Shown here piece after piece: positions 35,123 through 44,012 of a DNA stretch of 64,000 nucleotides; position 1 is the stretch's first letter; each line of letters begins with the position of its first letter. Source of the stretch: JBGSOV01 sp964558715 (GTDB lineage Bacteria > Patescibacteriota > Gracilibacteria > CAIRYL01 > GCA-016699755). Both the position numbers and the translations under genes were made by a program. The DNA lies in contig CAZLFD010000004.1 in assembly GCA_964558715.1 (NCBI GenBank), positions 3,114 to 67,113 of the forward strand, given 5' to 3'. A model generated the notes under the pieces. The model worked only from the letters and a program-made list of their open reading frames with translations. It was not told where the DNA came from and searched no databases.

Positions 35123-35710
35123 TCAAGAGCTTAAGAACTCTTCGGTAACCTTTTCGAGTTTATTGGCCAGAATAAGGTTGTTCTCGTTTTTGAGGAGGTC
35201 AATGGCGAATTTGTCGTTGCACTCGAGGCGGTAGACAAAATCCTCTCTCGAAAAGACGGAATAATGAATCTCTTGCTTGAGTTCACTCGCGAGTTCCCGA
35301 GAAAGATAGTCGGATAACTTATTCTTGTCAAGGTTTCCTACTGCTACAAGATCGACTTTACTCGATAAATTTACAAATGTGCCAGTAAGCACCAAAAGAT
35401 CAAGTTTTCCCATCCGTTGGATTTTCTTCAAGACTTTAAGGCTCACACTTTCCGATTTTTGGAAGATAGAGCGTAATTCAGTCAAGACGGGAAACTTAGG
35501 GTTGATTCTGTAGTATTTTTTTCGTTCGCGAGTCTTACTTGTTAACAAGCCGATTTTTTCGAGATTCTCTAATTCACGGCGGATGGAGTTGATCTGTTCA
35601 TCGAGGTCACGGGTCAACTCGCGGACAAAATATTCTTTCCCCTCAGAAGAAAGTAAATAGATGCGTAAGAGTTTTACGCGAGTGGTGGAAGAAAAGAGTG
35701 CCTTTAGCAT
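35123..35710 (-). CDS. Winged-helix regulator with nucleotidyltransferase-like domain
   Basis: A 195-residue protein. The N-terminal winged helix (LFSSTTRVKLLRIYLLSSEGKEYFVRELTRDL) is ArsR/MarR-like, followed by a KKYYRINPKFPVLTELRSIF segment. The C-terminal half resembles minimal nucleotidyltransferase folds (LDLLVLTGTF, VDLVAVGNLDKNKLSDYLSREL), without an obvious complete active site. Similar proteins recur in CPR genomes from family knowledge. Its targets are unknown. It sits immediately upstream of rplS, with 13 bases between them, and is probably cotranscribed with it. Confidence 0.72.
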   Translation of the reverse strand: MLKALFSSTTRVKLLRIYLLSSEGKEYFVRELTRDLDEQINSIRRELENLEKIGLLTSKTRERKKYYRINPKFPVLTELRSIFQKSESVSLKVLKKIQRMGKLDLLVLTGTFVNLSSKVDLVAVGNLDKNKLSDYLSRELASELKQEIHYSVFSREDFVYRLECNDKFAIDLLKNENNLILANKLEKVTEEFLSS

Positions 35711-35941
35711 TCGAGAATCTGTGAAAAAAGCGTACTAAATATTTACTCATTTGCGGTTTTTGGTCAAGCTTTTTCTTTGAAAAAAGAGTTTTATCGTTTA
35801 TATATAGCCAAAAAAAAGAATCACTTTTTTATCCAATCCTGAGAATCTTTTTATATATACTGTATAAATAATGTATTCATCTTTGATTCTTCTTTTCTTT
35901 CACAATCCGGTATACTAGTAAATACTAAAGTATGGAATATT
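35711..35941. other. Divergent AT-rich promoter region
   Basis: A 231-base AT-rich gap separates the regulator (leftward) and ferredoxin-like gene (rightward). It contains several TATA-like boxes (for instance tatact at 35911-35916), but no -35 at ideal spacing. No gene seen. Confidence 0.4.
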
Positions 35942-36259
35942 ATGAACGAAACGAGGATCAATATTTGTTACGGTAAGCACTGTTGTCGCAGCGCTCCCTC
36001 TTTAGTGCGTGCTGCAACTGACAGAGTGCGTGCACTGCATCATGCAGATGAGATTAAAATTGAGCAGTGTGGTTGTTTGGGCGAATGTCAAAAAGGGCCG
36101 AATATCCGAATTGAATCGAAAGGAGAAAGTGTCTTGCACCTTGGTATGACCTCGCACAAACTCACAAATAGAATCGATGAGCTTGCCGGTAAAAAGCCGA
36201 TCATCATTCCCGGAAAAGCCAAGCAATCTGTTAACGACCTCTTGAAAGGTGGTTTCTGA
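35942..36259 (+). CDS. [2Fe-2S] thioredoxin-like ferredoxin
   Basis: A 105-residue small protein with four Cys ligands arranged as in thioredoxin-like [2Fe-2S] ferredoxins: C-x4-C in CYGKHC, then C-x3-C in GCLGECQKGPNI. These carry electrons or act as subunits of NADH-linked complexes. No hydrogenase or NuoE partner is nearby, so its partner is unknown. The next gene, an MBL hydrolase, starts 7 bases downstream. Confidence 0.8.
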   Translation: MNETRINICYGKHCCRSAPSLVRAATDRVRALHHADEIKIEQCGCLGECQKGPNIRIESKGESVLHLGMTSHKLTNRIDELAGKKPIIIPGKAKQSVNDLLKGGF

Positions 36260-36266
36260 TCTCAAT

Positions 36267-36884
36267 ATGTTCTTTCGCCAAATCGCTGTAGGCCCGATGC
36301 AAAATTTCTCGTATCTGATAGGATGCGATAACACAAAGGATGCTGCTGTTATTGATTGCGGTTTTGAGCCAGAGATGATTTTGTGTGAAGCAGAGACTAA
36401 TGGCTATAAAATCACTAAAATATTGCTGACACATGTGCACTACGACCACTCTAGCGCTGCAGAAAGGTTGTCGGAATTGACCGGTGCACCGATTTTTATG
36501 AATCCGGAGAGTGTGTGGAAACGCGGAGAAAACCCTACACGTGGCTATTGGGTGATTCCACAAGTCTCGCAGCCGATCGGCGCCGGTGAATCAATTTCCA
36601 TTGGAAAACTGCAAGGAGAAATTATCGCTTCGCCAGGGCATCAACGCGACCATTTAATGTTTCTCTTCGACCCGTATCTACTCGCCGGGGATACACTTTT
36701 TATCGACGGCTGCGGTCGTACTGATTTACCCGATTCTGATCCCGAGGCGATGCAAGAGGCACTCAAAATCATAGCCACTAAACTCCCCGACCATCTCATC
36801 GTTTGCCCAGGGCACGATTACGGATCAGTACCGACGCGATCTTTAGGTGAAGAAAAGCTGAGTAATCCGAATCTGAGATTCTAG
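36267..36884 (+). CDS. Metallo-beta-lactamase fold hydrolase (glyoxalase II-like)
   Basis: A 205-residue hydrolase. Metal-binding motifs: HVHYDHSSAA (HxHxDH), SPGHQRDH, LLAGDTLFIDGCGRTDLP and PGHDYG. The GRTDL segment resembles persulfide dioxygenase (ETHE1) and glyoxalase II families; the exact substrate cannot be told. The ATG at 36267 is the start because the preceding six residues are not conserved-looking. Cotranscribed with the ferredoxin-like gene after 7 bases, suggesting sulfur or thiol chemistry (inference). Confidence 0.85.
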   Translation: MFFRQIAVGPMQNFSYLIGCDNTKDAAVIDCGFEPEMILCEAETNGYKITKILLTHVHYDHSSAAERLSELTGAPIFMNPESVWKRGENPTRGYWVIPQVSQPIGAGESISIGKLQGEIIASPGHQRDHLMFLFDPYLLAGDTLFIDGCGRTDLPDSDPEAMQEALKIIATKLPDHLIVCPGHDYGSVPTRSLGEEKLSNPNLRF

Positions 36885-36932
36885 CGGATTATTTTCACTC
36901 ACATAACCAAACCGTAATAAAACTCGCACGCA

Positions 36933-37364
36933 TCATTGGCTTCGTGCTGTTCTAGGTTTGAAGAATTGGTCTTTAGGCAATCTTGTTCTGAGTTCTTCGA
37001 TTATTCCTGAGACAATTGTTTGGAGCAAGGTTTCGTACTGTTGCTCCAGCATTTTTATGTTGAAATCCACCGAAAATATAATTTTATAGATGCATGCTTT
37101 GTTTCGAAAATCGATTTGTACATCCGTTTCAACTACCTCATGCGTAAAATCGGGGTTTGGTTGCATAGCTAAATCGGACTGAAGCTTCAAGGAGGCACTA
37201 AGAGCATCTTGTATTTTTAATCTCAACAGCTGTGAAAGCTGATTTGTATGATCTGAAAAAGTCTCCCCATTCATCATATCGTGTTCCTGGAAGCCACTTA
37301 TTTCTCCACAGATATTTGTGTGGTCACCAATTATCACCGAACGAAAGCCCACCTCGCAATTCAT
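36933..37364 (-). CDS. Hypothetical protein
   Basis: A 143-residue protein of unknown family. No membrane segment or signal peptide. The C-terminal half is predicted to be helical (MLEQQYETLLQTIVSGIIEELRTRL). It lies between the MBL hydrolase (convergent) and pyrG (same strand, 54 bases upstream). Codon use and length favour a real gene, but nothing identifies a function. Confidence 0.5.
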   Translation of the reverse strand: MNCEVGFRSVIIGDHTNICGEISGFQEHDMMNGETFSDHTNQLSQLLRLKIQDALSASLKLQSDLAMQPNPDFTHEVVETDVQIDFRNKACIYKIIFSVDFNIKMLEQQYETLLQTIVSGIIEELRTRLPKDQFFKPRTARSQ

Positions 37365-37418
37365 AGCTCATCAAAAATTGTAATATATTTATAGTTTTAA
37401 ATTGTAGTATTGTCAATC

Positions 37419-39026
37419 CTATTTCGCAAAATCTTTGGCAGACTTCAAAAAGCCTGCAAAAAGCGGATGTGGGCGCTGTGGGCGACTGAGAAATTCGGGA
37501 TGGAATTGTGAGCCAAGCATAAACGGATGATCGGTGATTTCAACGATTTCTACCAGTCTTCCATCTGGCGAAAGACCAGAGAAAGTAAATCCGTTCTTTT
37601 CAAATTGTTTTTGGTATTCGGTATTGAACTCATAGCGATGACGATGACGCTCTGAGATGCTTCCCTTTTGATAGCATTCGTGAGCAAGCGTACCTTTCTT
37701 GACTTTGCACGGCCATGCACCCAGGCGAAGCGTGCCACCTTTTTTGACGCTTTCTGACTGACCGGATAAAAAATGGATGATTTTTTGCTTGGCATGCGGT
37801 GAAAATTCTTCACTCGTGGCAGTTTTAATATCGAGCACGTTGCGGGCAAACTCGATCGCCATGATCTGTGAACCAAGACATAATCCTAAATACGGAACCT
37901 TGTTTTCACGAGCATATTTGGCAATAGTAATCTTCCCTTCTATGCCGCGCGTGCCAAAGCCACCTGGCACAACAAATCCGGCAACAGATTCTACTTTTGC
38001 CCACTCCTTCTTCACACCCTTCTCGATTTTTTCGGTATCGATCCACACGATCTCTACTTTGCGGTCGACAGCGTATGCGGCGAACTTTGTCGATTCAATC
38101 ACCGAGAGATAGGCATCTTCAAGGCCATTGTATTTTCCGGCCATACCGATGCGAATCACCTTTTCCGCATTCTTGATCTTTGCGATCAGCTTTCTCCAAT
38201 CCCCCATCTTGCTTTTTATCTTTGGTAGATGCAGCTCGCGTTCGAGTACGGCAGCAATATTTTGCTCCTCAAAAATCAGTGGTACTTCGTAAATACTCGA
38301 AACCGTTGGTGCAGCAATAACGGCATCTTCGCGCGTATTACAGAATTTAGCGATTTTAAATAGCAGCTCTTGTGGAATCTGTTGGTCGGCGCGGGCAATG
38401 ATGATTTCGGGCTGAATACCGGCGCGGCGGATATCGCGTACCGATAGCTGGGTGGGTTTGGTCTTCAGCTCTTTTGGCCCGGCGAGATAGGGCAAAAGCG
38501 TAAGGTGAACCGAGATCGCGTTCTCTTTTCCTTTCTCTTGGCGAATCTGGCGAATAGCCTCTAAAAACGGTTCGCCCTCGATATCGCCTACCGTGCCACC
38601 GATCTCAACTACCAGTATTTCTGCTTTATTCGCTACTGCGGCCGCATAAATGCGTGCTTTGATCTCATCGACGATATGCGGAACCACCTGAATCGTTCCG
38701 CCTAAAAAGTCGCCTTTGCGTTCGCGATCGAGTACTTCGCGATAGACTTTACCGGTGGTCACCGTTGAAAACTTGGTGATGTTTTCGTCGATGAAACGCT
38801 CGTAATGGCCAAGGTCTAAATCTGTCTCGGCTCCATCATCTGTTACAAAAACCTCGCCGTGTTGAAACGGTGACATCGTGCCAGGGTCTACGTTTAAATA
38901 GGGATCGAGTTTTTGAATCGAAACCTTGAACCCAGCTGACTTGAGTATTTTGGCGATGGAGGCGGAGGCAATGCCCTTACCTAGGGAGCTACAAACGCCA
39001 CCAGTAACAAATACGAACTTTGGCAC
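37419..39026 (-). CDS. pyrG: CTP synthase
   Basis: A 535-residue CTP synthase: an N-terminal synthetase domain (GGVCSSLGKGIASASIAKIL with the ATP loop, and EIGGTVGDIEGEPFLEA) joined to a C-terminal class I glutamine amidotransferase domain (catalytic Cys in YLGLCLGSQIM, His/Glu in HPEF). It aminates UTP to CTP. The length is normal. No direct operon partner; pyrB and pyrC lie elsewhere in the window. Confidence 0.97.
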   Translation of the reverse strand: MPKFVFVTGGVCSSLGKGIASASIAKILKSAGFKVSIQKLDPYLNVDPGTMSPFQHGEVFVTDDGAETDLDLGHYERFIDENITKFSTVTTGKVYREVLDRERKGDFLGGTIQVVPHIVDEIKARIYAAAVANKAEILVVEIGGTVGDIEGEPFLEAIRQIRQEKGKENAISVHLTLLPYLAGPKELKTKPTQLSVRDIRRAGIQPEIIIARADQQIPQELLFKIAKFCNTREDAVIAAPTVSSIYEVPLIFEEQNIAAVLERELHLPKIKSKMGDWRKLIAKIKNAEKVIRIGMAGKYNGLEDAYLSVIESTKFAAYAVDRKVEIVWIDTEKIEKGVKKEWAKVESVAGFVVPGGFGTRGIEGKITIAKYARENKVPYLGLCLGSQIMAIEFARNVLDIKTATSEEFSPHAKQKIIHFLSGQSESVKKGGTLRLGAWPCKVKKGTLAHECYQKGSISERHRHRYEFNTEYQKQFEKNGFTFSGLSPDGRLVEIVEITDHPFMLGSQFHPEFLSRPQRPHPLFAGFLKSAKDFAK

Positions 39027-39115
39027 AAGCAGAGCCTACAGCAAAACAAAGGTCAGCGCAAAACAATTTGTATCGCGTTTTTTCTGCTTAGAATTTCTGG
39101 CATACTCAAGGCAAA

Positions 39116-39985
39116 ATGAATCTTTGGCAATCACAACAATGGCAACAGCTCCAATCCTCACTTGGGCATCGTGTGTTCCGTGCTGAGGGAATTCTGGTAC
39201 TCGAAAAGAAGCTACCGGGAAATCTCTGTTATTTTGAGATTCAGCGCGCCTCCCCTACTCCGAATACCTGGAACAAGATCAAGGCGGAAGCGAAAAAACG
39301 CAAAGCAATTTTTTGTCGCATTTCTCCTGAGAGAGGCTCTCTTCCTCCAGATATCAAACAGGCACTTCCCTCCCCTGAAGAGCATTTTCCTCCGGCATCA
39401 CGGATAATCGAACTCGCGCCAACGGAAGATGCAATCCGAGCTCGTTTTTCACAAACCGGCCGACGACATTTGCGCGCTGCGGAAAAAGCGGAACACACTA
39501 TATCTCTTTCCAGCGATGTTAGCAGGTATGCGGAGCTGGCAAAAATCACTGCCAAGCGCGACGGATTTGGTGTGCATGGTGCGGCATATTTTCAGATGGT
39601 GCTAGATACTTTTGCTGACAACGGCTTTCTTTTGGTGATTAAAAAAGATGGTGAATGGCTGGCCGCAGGAATCTTTCTGATTTGCAATGGAACCTGCACC
39701 TACTATTACGGCGCGAGTGGCAATGCAAATCGTGAGTTGCAACCGGCGACACTATTGCAGTGGGAAGCGATGAAAATCGCCAAGGCGCGGGGTTGTACTA
39801 CATTCGATCTATTCGGCATTGCGCCGGAAAATCAACCGCAGCATCGATTAGCAGGAGTATCGCGCTTCAAACATAAATTTGGCGGAGAAGTCATCGAGTA
39901 CTATCCAGAATCGATTATTGTGTTTCGACCACTGGCTTATCGATTACTACGCATAGCAAAACGGATTCGCTCTTTCTTGCGCTGA
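39116..39985 (+). CDS. FemX/FmhB-like aminoacyltransferase
   Basis: A 289-residue Fem-family (GNAT fold) protein, which transfers amino acids from tRNA to peptidoglycan precursors. Seen: RRHLRAAEKAEHTISLS, YYYGASGNANRELQPATLLQWEAMK and the FDLFGIAPENQPQHRLAGVSRFKHKFGG motif that marks the family. Suggests a cross-linked peptidoglycan with an interpeptide bridge (inference). Its stop overlaps the pabB start by one base (TGATG). Confidence 0.85.
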   Translation: MNLWQSQQWQQLQSSLGHRVFRAEGILVLEKKLPGNLCYFEIQRASPTPNTWNKIKAEAKKRKAIFCRISPERGSLPPDIKQALPSPEEHFPPASRIIELAPTEDAIRARFSQTGRRHLRAAEKAEHTISLSSDVSRYAELAKITAKRDGFGVHGAAYFQMVLDTFADNGFLLVIKKDGEWLAAGIFLICNGTCTYYYGASGNANRELQPATLLQWEAMKIAKARGCTTFDLFGIAPENQPQHRLAGVSRFKHKFGGEVIEYYPESIIVFRPLAYRLLRIAKRIRSFLR

Positions 39986-41226
39986 TGCGACCACACAAAA
40001 TACCTGTCGACATTGCCGATATTTTTTTGGCTTGTACGCTAGAAGGGGTAGTCTTTTGGCGCGCAGGAGATGTGTGGTGTTTTGCAGCAAATCCGAAACG
40101 GCGAATAACAGGTTCTGAATGGGAGGTGCAGGAAGCAATTGACGAATTGACCTCACTACAGAAAAAACCGATTTCAGATTTGCCACTTGCACTGCCTTTT
40201 GGTTTTGGCTTTTTTTCGTACGACTTTGGCCGAGAATCTCTTGGAGTAAGGGGCAGAAAGGATTACAAAACTCCTCTGTTGCAATGGAATCTGTACGACT
40301 CGCTCGCCTGGGGTGAGCTCGGCAGTGGTGTCAGCTATTGTATCGGCGATGCAGAAATATTTACGGTGTCAAACCATACCCAAAAAGAGCGCTATTCACT
40401 CTCTTCGTTTTCTTCATTGCACGATAAGTCGCTTTGGCAAGAAGGTTTCACTCAGGTGCAAAAAGATATTCATGCCGGAGAGATATATCAGCTTAATCTC
40501 GGCCGCCAATTTTCCGCGGATTTTTCCGGCAATCCAAGACAAGTGTTTCTCGATCTTTTTGCAAGCAATCCGGCAAAATATGCCGTATTTTTACAGGGAG
40601 ACAGTTTCGAAATACTTTCGATGAGCCCAGAGCTGTTTCTCTGCTTTCAGGATAATTCGGTCACTACCGAGCCGATCAAAGGCACGCGTAAGCGTGGAAA
40701 AGATACTGAAGAAGACGAAGCAAATAAAATCGCTCTACTGGCTTCAGAAAAAGAGTCTGCCGAATTACTGATGATTACCGATCTGCTGCGTAATGACCTG
40801 TCGCAAACTTGTCTTGCTGGAACCATTATCGTCGAAGAAGTGCGTGCCCTGCAGCAGAATCCGACTGTGTGGCACACATATTCTCGCATCCGCGGAGAAC
40901 GAAAACCGCAGAGTTCTATCGCAGATACGCTTTTCTCTTGCCTACCCGGAGGATCGGTTTCGGGCTGCCCAAAAAAGCGCGCCTGTGAAATTATCGAACA
41001 CGTCGAGCCACATGCACGCGGTATTTTTTGCGGCTCGATAGGCTACTTGGATGCTGCTGGAAATGGTGAATTCTCGATTTTGATTCGTACGCTGCTGCGG
41101 CACCAAGAACAGCTTTATTTTCAGGCAGCTGGGGGTATTACGGCGTATTCCGAAGCAGAGCGCGAAGCAGAAGAACTGAATGAGAAGTGTGCGGCGTTTT
41201 TTCGATTAAGAGAGATGATCTTTTGA
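39985..41226 (+). CDS. pabB: Aminodeoxychorismate synthase component I
   Basis: A 413-residue chorismate-binding enzyme that makes aminodeoxychorismate with a glutamine amidotransferase partner. Motifs: the active-site Lys in PIKGTRKRG, HTYSRIRG, CLPGGSVSGCPKKRA and the C-terminal AAGGITAYSEAEREAEELNEK. Anthranilate synthase component I (TrpE) is the main alternative; the PIKGT motif favours PabB. The amidotransferase PabA is not in the window. pabC is at 24622-25440. It overlaps the FemX-like gene by one base. Confidence 0.92.
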   Translation: MRPHKIPVDIADIFLACTLEGVVFWRAGDVWCFAANPKRRITGSEWEVQEAIDELTSLQKKPISDLPLALPFGFGFFSYDFGRESLGVRGRKDYKTPLLQWNLYDSLAWGELGSGVSYCIGDAEIFTVSNHTQKERYSLSSFSSLHDKSLWQEGFTQVQKDIHAGEIYQLNLGRQFSADFSGNPRQVFLDLFASNPAKYAVFLQGDSFEILSMSPELFLCFQDNSVTTEPIKGTRKRGKDTEEDEANKIALLASEKESAELLMITDLLRNDLSQTCLAGTIIVEEVRALQQNPTVWHTYSRIRGERKPQSSIADTLFSCLPGGSVSGCPKKRACEIIEHVEPHARGIFCGSIGYLDAAGNGEFSILIRTLLRHQEQLYFQAAGGITAYSEAEREAEELNEKCAAFFRLREMIF

Positions 41227-41348
41227 TAGCGAACCTGCTTAATGATTCTACCCTTTACATTTCCCATCAGAAACACACCTTTTGCAGATAACAGAGGAAT
41301 CCAGAAAACCCCATTAATCCCCATTATCAGGGCGAAGAAAACACAATC

Positions 41349-42494
41349 TTAAACCTTCTTCGCTTTTCTAAGTACACCAAAGAGCTGCCACTTGGCGTTG
41401 AGAATCGCACCGAATGCCAAGACAAAGACGATAAATTTGATAAGCCATCCAATAATCGGCAGCAAGCTAAGTAAGAAAAGAAGAATGCTCCCGAGTACGA
41501 ATGAACCTAATAAATGGCGGAAATCCGGTTTTTTTGTGCTCGGAAAGAAAAAGGCGCCCAGTGCGAGCCCGTCAATAATGCAGACGAAAATCAATGTCGC
41601 CAAATACGCAAACAGCAATATAAAGCCGATCGGCAACCCGACAAATGTCACCATCAGGATAATACTGAGGATAGGAATCAAGATGATACTGAGAATGCCA
41701 ATACCAAAATTTACAAAGGGTTTTGTGCGCACCGAGTCAGAAAAATCTTTCCAGAAAGGCTGCAACAGATACATGAGTAACGCACCAATAAGCAGTGAGG
41801 AAAGCAGCATGACAAAGCTAAATCCGTCGAAGAGCTGCTTGGCACGATGCTCGAATGAATGTGGTGAGCCAGTCATTTTGCTCTCGGTCGCATATATCTC
41901 GCCTCCGACCTTTTCTGGGGTTATGGTGCTTTTTCCTTTTGTCGAGAGATTCCCTTGAATAAAACCACCACCTTCGATTTTCACTTCACGAGCATTGATT
42001 TCGGCATTTCCTCCGATTTCGGCTTTAATATGCACACGATCGGCATTGATTATAATGTCTCCCTCAATCGGTCCGAGAACCTCAATCGTATTACCTGTCA
42101 GCCAGGCATCTCCCCCAACTACTCCCGTGCTACGGATAATAATCATCTCACCTAGAGCGACGAGTTGGTCACCAATCGTGCTAGATATCTTTAATGTTTG
42201 GCCGGCAATGCGCACATCGTCTTCTATTGGGGCAAGTAAGTCGACCGACTCCCCTGCGGCGACTAGGTCACCACCAATTGGCTGATTGATTTCGATGATT
42301 CGACCAACAGCATACAGATCGTCTGCGATATTAAAATCAATATTCAAGAAATCTCCGGCCGCGTAATAATTCTCTTCGTTGGCAGTGCTGATTTGAACGG
42401 ATTGATCGTCTCCGCTACGATATGATGCTTGCGTAGTTAAAGGAAAAGCGATGATTAAAAATAAGGCGAAAAATTTGGTTGCGGATGAAATCAT
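41349..42494 (-). CDS. Bactofilin-like surface protein with membrane C-terminus
   Basis: A 381-residue protein. A signal peptide (MISSATKFFALFLIIAFPLTTQA) is followed by about 180 residues of polymer-forming cytoskeletal (bactofilin)-like repeats (DLYAVGRIIEINQPIGGDLVAAG, GDAWLTGNTIEVLG), then three or four hydrophobic segments and a short basic tail. The beta-helix would lie outside the membrane, unlike cytoplasmic bactofilins. Start set at ATG 42494, which gives a normal signal peptide. Role unknown; perhaps envelope organisation. Confidence 0.75.
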   Translation of the reverse strand: MISSATKFFALFLIIAFPLTTQASYRSGDDQSVQISTANEENYYAAGDFLNIDFNIADDLYAVGRIIEINQPIGGDLVAAGESVDLLAPIEDDVRIAGQTLKISSTIGDQLVALGEMIIIRSTGVVGGDAWLTGNTIEVLGPIEGDIIINADRVHIKAEIGGNAEINAREVKIEGGGFIQGNLSTKGKSTITPEKVGGEIYATESKMTGSPHSFEHRAKQLFDGFSFVMLLSSLLIGALLMYLLQPFWKDFSDSVRTKPFVNFGIGILSIILIPILSIILMVTFVGLPIGFILLFAYLATLIFVCIIDGLALGAFFFPSTKKPDFRHLLGSFVLGSILLFLLSLLPIIGWLIKFIVFVLAFGAILNAKWQLFGVLRKAKKV

Positions 42495-42550
42495 CGAAAG
42501 CAAAAAAGTACACAAATTCTATGCTCTTGGTTGAAATCGTTCAAGTTACA

Positions 42551-42584
42551 AAAAAAGAGTGTTGCGATTAGAACACTCTTTTTT
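42551..42584 (-). terminator. Rho-independent terminator after the DsbA-like gene
   Basis: Arms aaaaaagagtgtt and aacactctttttt are perfect complements around an 8-base loop. On the minus strand the hairpin ends in a T run, 24 bases after the DsbA-like gene's stop, so it ends that transcript. Confidence 0.85.
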
Positions 42585-42607
42585 GATTATCAATAATTGA
42601 AGTCAGC

Positions 42608-43372
42608 TTATGAGTTTGCCAGCTCGTCTTCGATGATTTGCTCAAAAGCCTCATATGGAAATGCTCCCTTAATAAACCATCCGTTTACAAAGAAGCCAGG
42701 TGTACCACTGACACCATATTTGCTGCCATCAGCAATGTCTTGTTCGATTTCTTCATCAAATTTTCCGGAGTCGAGACAAGTCTGAAATTCACCGGCATCA
42801 AGATTTAGCTCTTCTGCCCAAGCGACAAAATTTTCTGGAATCAACTCTGTTTGATTGGCAAAGAGAATATCGTGATACTCGAAGTAGGTTTCGTCATCAC
42901 TTTGGTCACGCGCGCAGTTAGCAGCCACAGCAGCCGGAAAGGCATTAGGGTGAAACGAGAGCGGGAAGTCGCGATAGACGTATTTAACTTTTCCCGTATC
43001 GATATAGTTTTCAATAAGCTGCGGATAGACCTGCTCGATGTGACGACCACAGAATGGGCATTCGTAATCGCTGAATTCGACAATCGTGACAGGGGCATCT
43101 GCATCACCCTTCATAGGATCGTCGTCGACAGATATACCCTCTACTCGCTGTGGCTTATTGGCTTCTTCTGCTTGTTGGCGAGCTTCTTCTTCTTGTTGAG
43201 CGACAAAGGCATTGATGCCTTCTTCGACCTTGGCATTAAACTCATCACTGCTAAATTCTTCGGCAATGATTTCGCGCACGTCTTCTTCGGAAAGCCCACC
43301 AGTAGCCGTATTATTACAGGCAGAGAGCAGTACAATCGAAGCAAATGCTAAAGAAAGTGGTGCAAATTTCAT
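42608..43372 (-). CDS. DsbA-like thioredoxin-fold lipoprotein
   Basis: A 254-residue protein. The signal peptide ends in lipobox VLLSAC with Cys19; a coiled-coil-like segment rich in Glu and Gln (residues about 60-75) precedes a DsbA-like domain. The active site CPFC lies in EFSDYECPFCGRHIEQV, and the cis-Pro loop reads GVSGTPGFFVNG. It probably forms disulfide bonds in extracytoplasmic proteins, including the Cys pairs of the two cassette families (inference). The start is ATG 43372, not the earlier TTG-type start upstream, which would put residues before the signal peptide. Confidence 0.9.
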   Translation of the reverse strand: MKFAPLSLAFASIVLLSACNNTATGGLSEEDVREIIAEEFSSDEFNAKVEEGINAFVAQQEEEARQQAEEANKPQRVEGISVDDDPMKGDADAPVTIVEFSDYECPFCGRHIEQVYPQLIENYIDTGKVKYVYRDFPLSFHPNAFPAAVAANCARDQSDDETYFEYHDILFANQTELIPENFVAWAEELNLDAGEFQTCLDSGKFDEEIEQDIADGSKYGVSGTPGFFVNGWFIKGAFPYEAFEQIIEDELANS

Positions 43373-43412
43373 GAGATATAAAACAAAGAAAAATATGTTT
43401 GCAGATGCGATT

Positions 43413-44012
43413 TTACGCAAAATTTTCAGAAAAGAAAAGCTGACTTTCTGAAATGACTATATTCATTTTTCGATCATGCGCTTCGGTCGGAACCCTTGCG
43501 ATGATTTGCCAATCAAACACGATTGCTGCAAGCGATTGTTCGTAGGACTGTAAAAAAGTGTCGTAATAGCCCTGCCCAAAGCCTAGGCGGTTTCCTTGTG
43601 TATCCACTGCTAAGGCTGGTACAAGAACAAGATCGATCTGCTTCAAATCGATAGCAGGTCGATCAGATGGCGGTTCGAAGATACCGCATTTATTTCGCAC
43701 TAATTTATCGGAATCCAGTGTAAAAACCGCTTCCAATGATCTCTTAAATATCATTCGCGGCAGGGCAAAACGTTTTTTGGGAAACATCTTGATCAACGGA
43801 AAAATATCTACTTCACCAGGGAGGGGCGCATAGATGAGAATCGCTTCGGCATTCTGAAAAACTGGCCAATCGATAATATTCTGGATAATCCGTTGAGATC
43901 GTGTTTCGGCTTCGGATGTGGAAAATGCAGCGCGTTGCGCTTTCATCTGCATGCGCAACTGCCTCTTGGTCTCAGGCGTTTTGCTTGGCACCGAATATCT
44001 CAGAAATAACAT
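43413..44012 (-). CDS. fthC: 5-formyltetrahydrofolate cyclo-ligase
   Basis: A 199-residue enzyme converting 5-formyl- to methenyltetrahydrofolate with ATP. Seen: the KRQLRMQMKAQRAAF N-terminus and GFGQGYYDTFL, the family's G(Y/F)GxGYYDrfL motif, and a VLVPALAVDTQGNRLG segment. The start is uncertain: ATG 44012 overlaps the dnaX end by 41 bases; a GTG at 43991 is also plausible. Works with thyA, folA and purN in one-carbon metabolism. No SD is evident. Confidence 0.87.
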   Translation of the reverse strand: MLFLRYSVPSKTPETKRQLRMQMKAQRAAFSTSEAETRSQRIIQNIIDWPVFQNAEAILIYAPLPGEVDIFPLIKMFPKKRFALPRMIFKRSLEAVFTLDSDKLVRNKCGIFEPPSDRPAIDLKQIDLVLVPALAVDTQGNRLGFGQGYYDTFLQSYEQSLAAIVFDWQIIARVPTEAHDRKMNIVISESQLFFSENFA

